Assembly (NCBI GenBank): GCA_029959325.1 | Contig: JASCPF010000008.1 | Location: forward strand, 1 to 64,000 | Direction of reading: 5' to 3' | DNA: 64,000 nucleotides | DNA from: Microbacteriaceae bacterium PS02068 | GTDB taxonomy: Bacteria > Actinomycetota > Actinomycetes > Actinomycetales > Microbacteriaceae | Shown: in pieces, positions 39,136 to 46,771 of the stretch | How the letters are laid out: each line of letters starts with the position of its first letter | Position numbering within the stretch: position 1 is the first letter of the stretch | Position numbers and translations under genes: made by a program | Notes under the pieces: model-generated | Told to the model about the DNA's origin: nothing | The model's input: the letters and a program-made list of their open reading frames with translations, nothing else | Database searches by the model: none

Positions 39136-39897
39136 TCACTTCGGCGCCATGCGGATGGCGCCGTCGAGCCGGATGGTCTCGCCGTTGAGGTAGCCGTTGC
39201 GGACGATCTCGAGCACGAGACTCGCGTACTCATCGGGCCGGCCGAGCCGCGCCGGGTAGGGCACCTGCTGGCCGAGGCTCGCCTGCGCCGCCTCGGGCAG
39301 CCCGGCGAGCATGGGCGTCTCCATGATCCCGGGGGCGATCGTGCACACGCGGATGCCGTAGCGCGCCAGCTCGCGCGCGATCGGCAGCGTCATGGCATGC
39401 ACGCCGCCCTTGCTCGCCGAGTAGGCCGGCTGGCCGATCTGGCCGTCGAAGGCCGCGACCGATGCCGTGTTGACGATGACGCCGCGGTCGCCGCCGCCGG
39501 TGGGCTCGGTGCGGGCGATGGCGGCGGATGCCTGCCCGATGACGTTGTAGGTGCCGATCAGGTTGACACGGATGATCTTCTCGAAGTCGGCAAGACTGCC
39601 GGGGTTCCCGTCTCGGTCGAGCACCTTCGCGGGCGGCGCGATGCCGGCGCAGTTGACGACGACGCGCAGCGGCCCGTGGTCGCCGGCGGTGGCGACCGCG
39701 GCGGCGATCTGCTCCGGGTCTGTGACGTCGGCCGGCGCGAACGTGCCATTCAGCTCGGCTGCGCGCTCGGCGCCCGGCGACGAGGGCAGGTCGACGATCA
39801 CGACGTGGGCGCCGGCGGCGGCGAGCCGCGTCGCGGTCGCGAAACCGAGTCCGCTGGCACCGCCGGTGACGAGGGCGGATGCGCCGGTGATGTCCAT
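39136..39897 (-). CDS. Short-chain dehydrogenase (3-hydroxyacyl-CoA dehydrogenase type 2-like)
   Basis: The 253 residues match the HSD10/type-2 3-hydroxyacyl-CoA dehydrogenase pattern: [31 protein letters not shown], and catalytic Ser and Tyr in [20 protein letters not shown] followed by SKGG. It would oxidise 3-hydroxyacyl-CoA. AAGGAGAG precedes the ATG by about 6 nt; a TAGGCT box at 39929-39924 and a TTGATA at 39950-39945 may form the promoter. Confidence 0.92.
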   Translation of the reverse strand: MDITGASALVTGGASGLGFATATRLAAAGAHVVIVDLPSSPGAERAAELNGTFAPADVTDPEQIAAAVATAGDHGPLRVVVNCAGIAPPAKVLDRDGNPGSLADFEKIIRVNLIGTYNVIGQASAAIARTEPTGGGDRGVIVNTASVAAFDGQIGQPAYSASKGGVHAMTLPIARELARYGIRVCTIAPGIMETPMLAGLPEAAQASLGQQVPYPARLGRPDEYASLVLEIVRNGYLNGETIRLDGAIRMAPK

Positions 39898-39982
39898 GTG
39901 TGCTCTCCTTCGAACTCGCGCCCAGCCTACGCGATGGGATTGCGTATCAAAAGCAGAGATACTCAGTCTCAGCGTGAGCGCG

Positions 39983-40480
39983 TCACCGACGAGCGGCCGG
40001 ACGCGCCAGCAGAGCGAGCACCTCGTCGGGGTCCGCGAGCAGCAGCCGAGAGGCCGGCACCGCCGTGAGATGCGCGAGCAGACGGTCGGCGCGAATCACG
40101 TCGCCCGGCCGGTAGCCCCACGCGTGATGGCCGTCGATCTGCCACTCGCGCGGTGTGCCATCATGCAACCGCACGCGCATCCTGCCCGTCATCGACGGCG
40201 CCGTCCCCGGCCCGAGGTAGGCCGCGATCAGGGCACCCAGCGCATCGCCGACGCGCGGCGACACCAGCCGCACACGAGGCAGCCGCACCGCTGCGGCATC
40301 CACCTGCGACCAGGCGACGGTGTCGTGCGGACGCTCGCCCGAGTACAGCGTGAGCGAGTCAGCGCTCAGGACGACGTGACGCTCGTACACGTCGCCGACG
40401 GCGAGCACCGGAACGGGGCCGGGAATCACGGTGAACGCGCCATGGCGGCGAGGCGCGGCATCGGGCATCCCCCATCTCAT
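39983..40480 (-). CDS. Hypothetical protein
   Basis: A 165-residue protein of no recognised family. The N-terminal half is beta-rich ([20 protein letters not shown], then [19 protein letters not shown]), reminiscent of a PH-like domain, and the C-terminal 25 residues are helical. There is no signal peptide or membrane segment. Codon use and GC profile resemble the neighbours. An ATG at 40468 is an alternative start. It is divergent from the MmcQ/YjbR gene. Confidence 0.65.
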   Translation of the reverse strand: MRWGMPDAAPRRHGAFTVIPGPVPVLAVGDVYERHVVLSADSLTLYSGERPHDTVAWSQVDAAAVRLPRVRLVSPRVGDALGALIAAYLGPGTAPSMTGRMRVRLHDGTPREWQIDGHHAWGYRPGDVIRADRLLAHLTAVPASRLLLADPDEVLALLARPAARR

Positions 40481-40527
40481 CACAGCCGCGACCCCGCCCC
40501 ACGACAGCGCGCGGCAGGATGGATGCC

Positions 40528-40917
40528 ATGGAGCACCCGCTCATGTTCGACGACGCCGATCCGCTGCTGGCACGGGTGCGGGCGCTCGCGCTGGCGCTGC
40601 CCGAGGCCGCCGAGAAGATCGCCCATGGGCGCCCGACGTTCTTCACGGTCAAGGTCTTCGCGTACTTCGGCGGCTCGCCGCGCGGCGAGGTCGGCGACCG
40701 ACACGACAGCGCGCTGCTGTTCCGGCCCGATCCGGTCGACGAGCCCGCGCTGCGGCAGGATCGCCGGTTCTGGGAACCCGCGTACCTCTGGCCGCACGGA
40801 TGGCTCGGGCTCGATCTCGGCGCCCGCACCGACTGGGACGAGGTCGCGGAACTGCTGGATGCCTCGTACCGCGCGACCGCGCCGCGACGGCTCGTGGCGC
40901 TGCTCGACGGGCGCTGA
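40528..40917 (+). CDS. MmcQ/YjbR family protein
   Basis: A 129-residue protein with the YjbR fold (cyclic-box/double-wing, often annotated DNA-binding). Typical features are ALPEAAEKIAHGRPTFFTVK, the FAYFGG strand and YLWPHGWLGLDL. Function is unproven for the family. The ATG at 40528 lies 7 nt behind CAGGAT, a possible weak leaderless -10; an ATG three codons upstream is an alternative. Confidence 0.85.
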   Translation: MEHPLMFDDADPLLARVRALALALPEAAEKIAHGRPTFFTVKVFAYFGGSPRGEVGDRHDSALLFRPDPVDEPALRQDRRFWEPAYLWPHGWLGLDLGARTDWDEVAELLDASYRATAPRRLVALLDGR

Positions 40918-40946
40918 GCTCCTCGAGCGGAAGCCGCCCCCGCCGG

Positions 40947-41732
40947 TCACAGCGCGAACACGAACGTCCAGGTACCCGCGACGACGGCCGCGGTGACGGA
41001 TGCCACGGCCACCGCGGCCGCGAGCAGCACGAGCACGCCGTCGCGGGGCCGCAGGCGCGACGTGCGCGCCCACGTCCGCCGCACGGGGGCACCGAACCCC
41101 CGTGCCTCCATCGCGGTCGCGAGCGCCGAAGCGCGCCGGATCGCGAGCACGAACAGGGCGAATGCCTGCCCGAAGAACCTCCGCACTCGGCCGTGGTCGG
41201 CGACGCCGCGCGCGCGGCGGGCGAGCGCGAGCTCGCGCCAGTCGGAGATCAGCAGCCCGACCAGCCGAAGCCCGGCCAGCGCCCCGAGCACGAAGCGCGC
41301 GGGCAGACGCGCGAGCTGCGCGAGCGCATCGGCGAGGTCGGTCGGGTCGGTCGTGGCGAACAAGACGACCGACGGGATCGCGATCGCCAGCACGCGCAGC
41401 ACGATCGACAGCGCGAGCGCGATCGATCCGTCGGAGATCCGCACGAGCCCCCACTCGACGTAGACGGCTCCCGACGGGCGGCCGTACAGCACGGTCGCCG
41501 CACCGGCGATCACGGCCGACAGCACGATCGGCCACAGCCGCAGCCAGAGGTCGCGCACCCGCAGCCGCGCGAACGGCAGCAGCACCAGAGTCAGCGCGAG
41601 CGCGACGCCCGCCGACACCGGGTCGATCGAGAACAGCAGCGGCACACTGATCACCAGCGCCGCCACGAGCTTCGCGAGAGCGTTGACGGATGCCAGGGGG
41701 CTCCGCCGCACATCGACGACGAACAGACTCAC
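40947..41732 (-). CDS. ykoC: ECF transporter T component (YkoC-like)
   Basis: The energy-coupling transmembrane subunit that links the ATPases to the substrate-binding protein in thiamine-precursor uptake. The 261 residues have several hydrophobic helices and Ala-Arg-Gly coupling motifs (RRARGVADHGR and ATAMEARGFG). The GTG at 41732 overlaps the ATPase stop (GTGA). Third gene of ykoE-ykoD-ykoC. Confidence 0.9.
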   Translation of the reverse strand: MSLFVVDVRRSPLASVNALAKLVAALVISVPLLFSIDPVSAGVALALTLVLLPFARLRVRDLWLRLWPIVLSAVIAGAATVLYGRPSGAVYVEWGLVRISDGSIALALSIVLRVLAIAIPSVVLFATTDPTDLADALAQLARLPARFVLGALAGLRLVGLLISDWRELALARRARGVADHGRVRRFFGQAFALFVLAIRRASALATAMEARGFGAPVRRTWARTSRLRPRDGVLVLLAAAVAVASVTAAVVAGTWTFVFAL

Positions 41733-43288
41733 GACGACGCCCCCGACGCTTCCGCCGCGTCCGGCGTCGGCGCCCCGCCGAGTCGCACGACCTCGCCCGC
41801 GCCGCCGCCGGTCAGCGCCTCGACGAGCGGCTCGTCGTGCGTCACGATGACGAGCGCCGTGCCGGCATCCTGCACCTCGATCATGAGCGCGACGAGCTCG
41901 CGCCACGTCCGGGCATCCTGGCCGAACGTCGGCTCATCGAGCACCAGCACGCGCGGGCGCGTGGCGAGGGCCGCGGCGACCGTCAGCCGGCGCTTCTCGC
42001 CGCCCGAGAGTGTGAAGGGGTTCACCGCGGCGAGGCGGCGCAGGCGCAGGCGGTCGAGCAGCGGCTCGACCCGCGCGGCGATCTCGTCGGCGCTCAGGCG
42101 CAGGGCGCGGGGGCCGACCTCGAGCTCCTCCCGCACCGTGCGCGCCAGCAGCTGGTGCTCGGGAGCCTGGAAGACCATGCCGACGCGCGTCAGCAGGTCG
42201 GACGAGCGCCACGACAGCGGGTCATCGCCCACCCCACCGCGCAGCGCGTCGCCTGCACGCACCGCGCCGGCCGCGGGCGGCAGCAATCCGGCGAGCGTCA
42301 GAGCGAGAGTCGACTTGCCCGTGCCGTTGGCCCCGACGATCGCCAGTGTGCGGCCCGCGCGGACGTCGAGCGTGATGTCGGATGCCGCGACGCGCGCGGT
42401 CTTCTCCCCGAACCCCCGTCGCCCGACCGCGAGCCCCCGGGCGCTCAGCAACACGTCGCCCGCATCCGCGCCGCCCGCGCCCGCGCCCGCACCCGCACTC
42501 GCTGCGCGGGTCACCACGGGCGGCCGACCCGGCACCCACACGCCCGCGGCGGTCAGTTCGTCTCCAAGGCGCGCGAACACGTCGTCGGGCGCACCGTCGG
42601 CGAGCACGCCGCCACCGTCGTCGGGCGCGGCGAGCACGATCACGCGATCGATGTGCGCGGCCCAGACATCCACACGATGCTCGACGACGACCAGGGTCGC
42701 TCCCGACTCGGCCACCGCGCGCAGCACGGCGTCGCGCACCTCGACGACTCCCGCGGGGTCGAGGTTCGCGGTCGGCTCGTCGAGCAGCAGCAGCCCCGGG
42801 CGCATCGCGAGGGCCCCGGCGAGCGCGAGGCGCTGCTTCTGGCCGCCCGACAGCGCCGACGTCGATCGATCGAGCGCGACGTCGAGGCCCACGGCATCGA
42901 GCGCGGTTCGAACGCGGGGCCAGATCTCGGCCTGCGGCACGCCGAGATTCTCGCACCCGAAGGCGACGTCGTCACCGACCCGCGCGAGGATCACCTGCGC
43001 ATCGGGATCCTGCAGCACGAGTCCGGCGCGGCCCCGTGCCCGATCGGCCGGCGCTCCCCCGACCGTCAGCGCACCGGTCTGCTCGCCGTCCTCATCGCCG
43101 CCGAGAACCCCGGCGAGGCCGCGCAGCACCGTGCTCTTGCCCGATCCGCTCGCACCGAGCAGCAGCACCCGCTCGCCGGGCGCGATGTCGAGGTCGATCC
43201 CGGTCACGGCCCAGCGGCGCCGCCCGGCATGCCGCCAGCCCCAGCCGCGGGCGCTGACGCCGGCGGGTGGGGCAGGCGTCGAACTCAC
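41729..43288 (-). CDS. ykoD: ECF transporter duplicated ATPase (YkoD-like)
   Basis: The 519-residue protein fuses two ABC ATPases. Domain 1 (about 20-230): Walker A LLGASGSGKST, signature LSGGQKQRLALAG, Walker B LLLLDEPTANLD. Domain 2 (about 290-500): VGANGTGKST, LSGGEKRRLT, VLVLDEPTFGQD. An Ala-Gly linker joins them. It overlaps its neighbours on both sides by 4 nt, showing tight coupling. It drives uptake through YkoC and YkoE. Confidence 0.93.
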   Translation of the reverse strand: MSSTPAPPAGVSARGWGWRHAGRRRWAVTGIDLDIAPGERVLLLGASGSGKSTVLRGLAGVLGGDEDGEQTGALTVGGAPADRARGRAGLVLQDPDAQVILARVGDDVAFGCENLGVPQAEIWPRVRTALDAVGLDVALDRSTSALSGGQKQRLALAGALAMRPGLLLLDEPTANLDPAGVVEVRDAVLRAVAESGATLVVVEHRVDVWAAHIDRVIVLAAPDDGGGVLADGAPDDVFARLGDELTAAGVWVPGRPPVVTRAASAGAGAGAGGADAGDVLLSARGLAVGRRGFGEKTARVAASDITLDVRAGRTLAIVGANGTGKSTLALTLAGLLPPAAGAVRAGDALRGGVGDDPLSWRSSDLLTRVGMVFQAPEHQLLARTVREELEVGPRALRLSADEIAARVEPLLDRLRLRRLAAVNPFTLSGGEKRRLTVAAALATRPRVLVLDEPTFGQDARTWRELVALMIEVQDAGTALVIVTHDEPLVEALTGGGAGEVVRLGGAPTPDAAEASGASS

Positions 43289-43956
43289 GCCGCGTCGGGA
43301 TCGGCGATCGCGGGCGCGCGGCCCTCACGACCCGCCGCGAAGCGATCGAGCGCGCCCGTCGCGGCGAGCGCCCGCATGATCAGCCACGAGACGAATCCTG
43401 CGATGAGGATGCCCGAGGCCACCGCCGCGGCGAAGTAGATCGCCCGGGGCCCGAAGTCGTACGCCGCGATCGACGAGAAGTTCGTGTCGAGCACCGCGAC
43501 GGCGACGCCGGCGAAGGCTCCCGAGACGAGCGCCGCGATGAGGCGGTAGTTGGCGTACGCGAACACGGCGAAGCCGAGCTCGGCGCCGATGCCCTGCACC
43601 ACGCCCCAGATCAGTGTCGTGAACCCCCACTGGGTGCCGATGGCCATCGAGACGACCGCGGCCACGATCTCGGTGTAGAGCGCGGCACCGGGCTTGCGGA
43701 TGATGAGACCACCCAGCACGCCAGCGAAGAGCCAGCCGCCGGCGAGCAGGCCCTCGAGCCCCGGCAGGAACGCGAGCGCGCTGCTGAGCGGGGTCCACGC
43801 CTGGCCCCACGCCCAGAACAGCACGCCGGCGGCGACGCCGATGACGCTGGCCACGACGATGTCGACGACGCGCCACTGGAAGCGGTGCGCGCCGCCGCGG
43901 GACGCGGCCGTGGCATCCGAAGAGCGGACGGTGGATGGGGACGCAGAAGCGTTCAT
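43285..43956 (-). CDS. ykoE: ECF transporter substrate-binding component (YkoE family)
   Basis: A 223-residue membrane protein of the YkoE family, which binds a thiamine precursor (hydroxymethylpyrimidine in Bacillus). Hydrophobic segments start near residue 30 (VVDIVVASVIGVAAGVLFWA), and QWGFTTLIWGVVQGIGAELG is the conserved family region. ATG at 43956 has AGGAG 7 nt upstream, at the 3' edge of a TPP riboswitch. The riboswitch confirms a thiamine-related role. Confidence 0.92.
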   Translation of the reverse strand: MNASASPSTVRSSDATAASRGGAHRFQWRVVDIVVASVIGVAAGVLFWAWGQAWTPLSSALAFLPGLEGLLAGGWLFAGVLGGLIIRKPGAALYTEIVAAVVSMAIGTQWGFTTLIWGVVQGIGAELGFAVFAYANYRLIAALVSGAFAGVAVAVLDTNFSSIAAYDFGPRAIYFAAAVASGILIAGFVSWLIMRALAATGALDRFAAGREGRAPAIADPDAA

Positions 43957-43962
43957 TTTCTC

Positions 43963-44050
43963 TCCTCCCTGCGCCGGCATGATCCGGATCAGGTTCGACG
44001 GTCGAAGCGTGGATCGCTTCCTCTCAGCCCGGCTCACCGGACTCCCGTGG
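43963..44050 (-). promoter_or_regulatory. TPP riboswitch (THI element)
   Basis: Read on the minus strand, the conserved parts are GGGAGTCCGG...GGGCTGAGAGG and AACCTGATCCGGATCATGCC followed by GGCGCAGGGAGG. The CTGAGA and CCTGATC..GGAT.ATGCC.GCG.AGGGA blocks are diagnostic. The ribosome binding site of ykoE directly abuts the 3' end and no terminator is seen, so control is probably at translation: TPP binding would hide the site. A TATACT box at 44067-44062 is a likely -10. Confidence 0.96.
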
Positions 44051-44080
44051 TTGTGTGCACGAGTATAGCGGCGGAGCAGG

Positions 44081-44086
44081 TAGTTT
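44081..44086 (+). promoter_or_regulatory. Leaderless -10 box of the carboxypeptidase-like gene
   Basis: TAGTTT, then GAGCGA and the GTG at 44093. Confidence 0.5.
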
Positions 44087-44092
44087 GAGCGA

Positions 44093-45607
44093 GTGACCAT
44101 GGAAGGCGCTCCCCCGTCGTCGCGCCGCGCGCGCCGCCGCCGAGACGCGTCACCCGGCGAGGTCGCCACGGCCCGGCCGCAGGACGAGGCGGTGGCGGAT
44201 GCCGAGGTCTCGGATGCCGCCGATGACGTCGCCGCCTGGGTGACGACACCCGAGGCCGCGCCGGGCCGGCGCATCGCACTCGGCTGGCTCGACGACGACG
44301 CCGTCACCGCTCGCACGTCACCCCCCGACCTCACCGACGGGGCGCATCCGTACCTGCTCGTCTCGCCCGACCTGCTGGCGCGCCGGCCGCGTCGCTCGCC
44401 GCTGCGGGCAGGCATCGTCGTGCCGACGCTGGGCGCGATCGCCCTCGTGGGTGCTTACGCCGCGACCACTCTGCTGTGGCCGCTGTACGCCGTGACGCCG
44501 TCGGTGACCCCGGTCGCGGTCGCCGATCTGGCCGCGCCGGCGACAGCCGTGGTGTGGCCCGCGGCGGGTTCGGCGGCGATCGGCGTCGCGGGCTTCGACG
44601 GATCGCCCGCGTCGAGTACCGATGCCAGGCCCATGGCGAGCATCACCAAGCTCGTCACCGCGATGATGATCCTCGAGCAGATGCCCCTCGCGGTCGGCGA
44701 GAGCGGCCCGACCTTCGCCTTCACCGCGCGCGATCGTCAGACGTACAACAACTACCTCGCGAAAGACGAGTCAGCGCTGAACGTACCGGTGGGCGGCACG
44801 CTCACCCAGTACCAGATGATGCAGGGCATGCTGATCGGCTCGGCCGGCAACTACACCGACCGGCTCGCCGGCTCGCTGTGGCCGACCGACCGCGTGTTCG
44901 AGACGGCCGCCAAAGAGTGGCTCACGCGGCACAACCTGCCCGGCATCACGGTCGTCGATCCGACCGGCATCGACAGCGCCAACGCGGGCGACCCGGCATC
45001 CCTCATCGCGCTCGCCCGCCTTGCGCTGGCCGATCCCGTCATCGCCGAGATCGTGCGCACGCCGTCGGTCACCCTGCCGGGCGCCGGCAATGTCGTCAAC
45101 ACGAACGATCTGCTCACCGATCCGGCCGTCGTCGGGCTGAAGACCGGCACTCTCAAGGGCGCGTACAACCTGCTCGCCGCACGCGAGCAGACGGTCGGCG
45201 ACACCCCGGTGCGCGTCTACGCCGTCGCGCTCGGGCAGCCGAACGACCAGACGCGCGACGCCGAGACGTCCCGCCTGCTGACCGAGGTCACGGCCGAGGC
45301 ATCCACGCCCACCGTGCTGCCGGCGGGAACCGTCGTCGGCACCGTCACGACGCTGTGGGGCACGTCGGTGCAGATCGTGACCGACGCCGACGCCTCGCTG
45401 CTGCTCTGGAACGGGGCGACCGCGCCGGTGACCTCCGATCTGTCGCTCGGCGACGCGCGCGCGGCGGGCGCAGCCGTCGGCACGGTATCGACCAAGGGCC
45501 CCATCGACTCCGCGTCGAGCGGGGTGCACCTGGCGGCGGAGATCCCCGATCCGGATGCCTGGTGGCGCCTCACCCACCCCCTGCAGCTGTTCGGCCTCGC
45601 CGACTGA
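44093..45607 (+). CDS. D-alanyl-D-alanine carboxypeptidase-like penicillin-binding protein
   Basis: This 504-residue protein has about 100 cytoplasmic residues, one membrane anchor (about 102-126) and an extracellular S11-type peptidase domain, trimming peptidoglycan stem peptides. Active-site Ser183 and Lys186 lie in ARPMASITKLV, and the KTG triad is in VGLKTGTLKG. The second motif, normally SxN, reads SAGNYTD, that is Ser-Ala-Gly with Asn one place later. Either the enzyme is altered or Asn is shifted. The C-terminal part is a beta-rich domain. Leaderless GTG start. Confidence 0.87.
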   Translation: MTMEGAPPSSRRARRRRDASPGEVATARPQDEAVADAEVSDAADDVAAWVTTPEAAPGRRIALGWLDDDAVTARTSPPDLTDGAHPYLLVSPDLLARRPRRSPLRAGIVVPTLGAIALVGAYAATTLLWPLYAVTPSVTPVAVADLAAPATAVVWPAAGSAAIGVAGFDGSPASSTDARPMASITKLVTAMMILEQMPLAVGESGPTFAFTARDRQTYNNYLAKDESALNVPVGGTLTQYQMMQGMLIGSAGNYTDRLAGSLWPTDRVFETAAKEWLTRHNLPGITVVDPTGIDSANAGDPASLIALARLALADPVIAEIVRTPSVTLPGAGNVVNTNDLLTDPAVVGLKTGTLKGAYNLLAAREQTVGDTPVRVYAVALGQPNDQTRDAETSRLLTEVTAEASTPTVLPAGTVVGTVTTLWGTSVQIVTDADASLLLWNGATAPVTSDLSLGDARAAGAAVGTVSTKGPIDSASSGVHLAAEIPDPDAWWRLTHPLQLFGLAD

Positions 45608-45626
45608 CCGGCGCCGCGCTGACGGC

Positions 45627-45686
45627 TTGACAGCCGTTTCGGTGGAATCTATCGTTTTTCGAGAGATATCACTCGCTAAACGATAG
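45627..45686 (+). promoter_or_regulatory. Strong promoter covered by a 38-bp nested palindrome
   Basis: TTGACA (45627-45632), 17-nt spacer, TATCGT (45650-45655). CTATCGTTT at 45649-45657 and AAACGATAG at 45678-45686 are perfect inverted repeats. Between them lies CGAGAGATATCACTCG, a further palindrome with a single mismatched pair. The whole unit overlaps the -10 box and start site, so it is a likely operator for the XRE protein two genes down. Confidence 0.75.
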
Positions 45687-45694
45687 GCACGACC

Positions 45695-46171
45695 ATGTCT
45701 CGGCTCCTGATCGTCACCATCAAGGTGCTCATCGTCCTCGCGGTCGCCGCCGTGCTGTTCTTCCAGCTCGTGATCGTCCCTGCCGCCGCGAGTCAGGTCT
45801 CGCAGGAGATGCCGGGCGTCGCGTACCTGCGGACGGCGGGGATCGTCGGATCGATCGCGCTCTTGGCATGCGTCCAGGTGGTGCTCGTGTGCGTCTGGCG
45901 ACTCGTCGACCTGGCATCCGCCGGGCGACTGTTCGACCGGCGCGCGTTCGTCTGGGTAGACGGCGCCATCGCGGCGATCTGGGTGGCGGTGGGGCTCGTC
46001 ATCGTCGGCTCGGTCGCTCTGACCGTGATCGGTGCCGGCCCGCCGGTGCTCTTCTTCGCCGCGCCCATCGCCGTGATCTTCGGCGCCGGTGCCGCCCTCG
46101 TCGTGGGGGTCATGCGTTCGCTCCTCCGACAGGCCGTGACGCTGCGGACCGAGCTCGACGAGGTGGTGTGA
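45695..46171 (+). CDS. DUF2975 membrane protein
   Basis: A 158-residue protein with four predicted membrane segments (starting LIVTIKVLIVLAVAAVLFFQ; others near 45-70, 85-115, 120-145). Members of this family are regularly followed by a small YozG-like XRE regulator, as here, where the stop TGA overlaps the next ATG by one base. Biochemical role unknown. Confidence 0.85.
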   Translation: MSRLLIVTIKVLIVLAVAAVLFFQLVIVPAAASQVSQEMPGVAYLRTAGIVGSIALLACVQVVLVCVWRLVDLASAGRLFDRRAFVWVDGAIAAIWVAVGLVIVGSVALTVIGAGPPVLFFAAPIAVIFGAGAALVVGVMRSLLRQAVTLRTELDEVV

Positions 46172-46380
46172 TGGCGATACGGCTCGAGATCGACGTGCTG
46201 CTCGCCCAGCGACGCATGAGCGTCGGAGACTTCGCCGACGCGATCGGCATCACGCCCGCCAACGTCGCCGTCCTCAAGAACGGACGCGCGAAAGCCGTGC
46301 GATTCACCACTCTCGATGCGATCTGCCGAGTTCTGGAATGCCAGCCCGGCGACATCATGGTGTGGGTCCCGGATGCGTGA
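46171..46380 (+). CDS. YozG-like XRE-family regulator
   Basis: A 69-residue single-domain helix-turn-helix protein (RMSVGDFADAIGITPANVAV, then LKNGRAKAVRFTTLDAICRV). Size and ending (ECQPGDIMVW) are typical of the Cro/YozG group. Translationally coupled to the DUF2975 gene; probably binds the palindrome in the promoter. Confidence 0.9.
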   Translation: MAIRLEIDVLLAQRRMSVGDFADAIGITPANVAVLKNGRAKAVRFTTLDAICRVLECQPGDIMVWVPDA

Positions 46381-46771
46381 CCGCATCTCGGTTCTCGGCA
46401 TCCTGCTGATTCTGGGCGGCATCGCGTGGACGATGCTCGTCGTGAGCGGCACGTGGTACCTCGGCATCCGGGAATCAGCCGAGTACCGGTGCATGGTGGC
46501 ATATGCGGGGCCTCCGTTGGCAGACTACGAGGCCGCAGGCATCAGCCCGGAGGACAGCTCTGTCTTGCACGCGTCGTTCGGCCTGTTGCCGCTGGGGTGG
46601 CGCTGTCGATGGACGCTGGGCGAGAGCGTGTACGACTTCGGCCCGGGCGACGTGCCCACCGCGTTCGCGCTGATCGGTGCGACAGCTGTCGTCGCGGGCG
46701 CGATCGTGCTCGTCAGAACGGCCAGACGAGCGGCACGTAGAGCACGGCCACCACGAGGTAGATCAGCATGA
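46373..46771 (+). CDS. Small two-helix membrane protein, unknown
   Basis: A 132-residue protein whose ATG overlaps the XRE gene end by 8 nt. It has a membrane helix near 5-28 (VLGILLILGGIAWTMLVVSG) and another near 92-112, with an extracytoplasmic loop between them that holds two cysteines (EYRCMVAY and GWRCRWTLGE), possibly a disulfide. The Arg-rich tail overlaps the end of the convergent SLC13 gene by 59 nt. Family not recognised. Confidence 0.7.
   Translation: MRDRISVLGILLILGGIAWTMLVVSGTWYLGIRESAEYRCMVAYAGPPLADYEAAGISPEDSSVLHASFGLLPLGWRCRWTLGESVYDFGPGDVPTAFALIGATAVVAGAIVLVRTARRAARRARPPRGRSA

Noticed and set aside
40431..43379. Very long plus-strand frame over ykoDC
   Set aside because: Pro/Arg/Ser/Ala-rich shadow of the ECF genes, which show all ATPase motifs on the minus strand.
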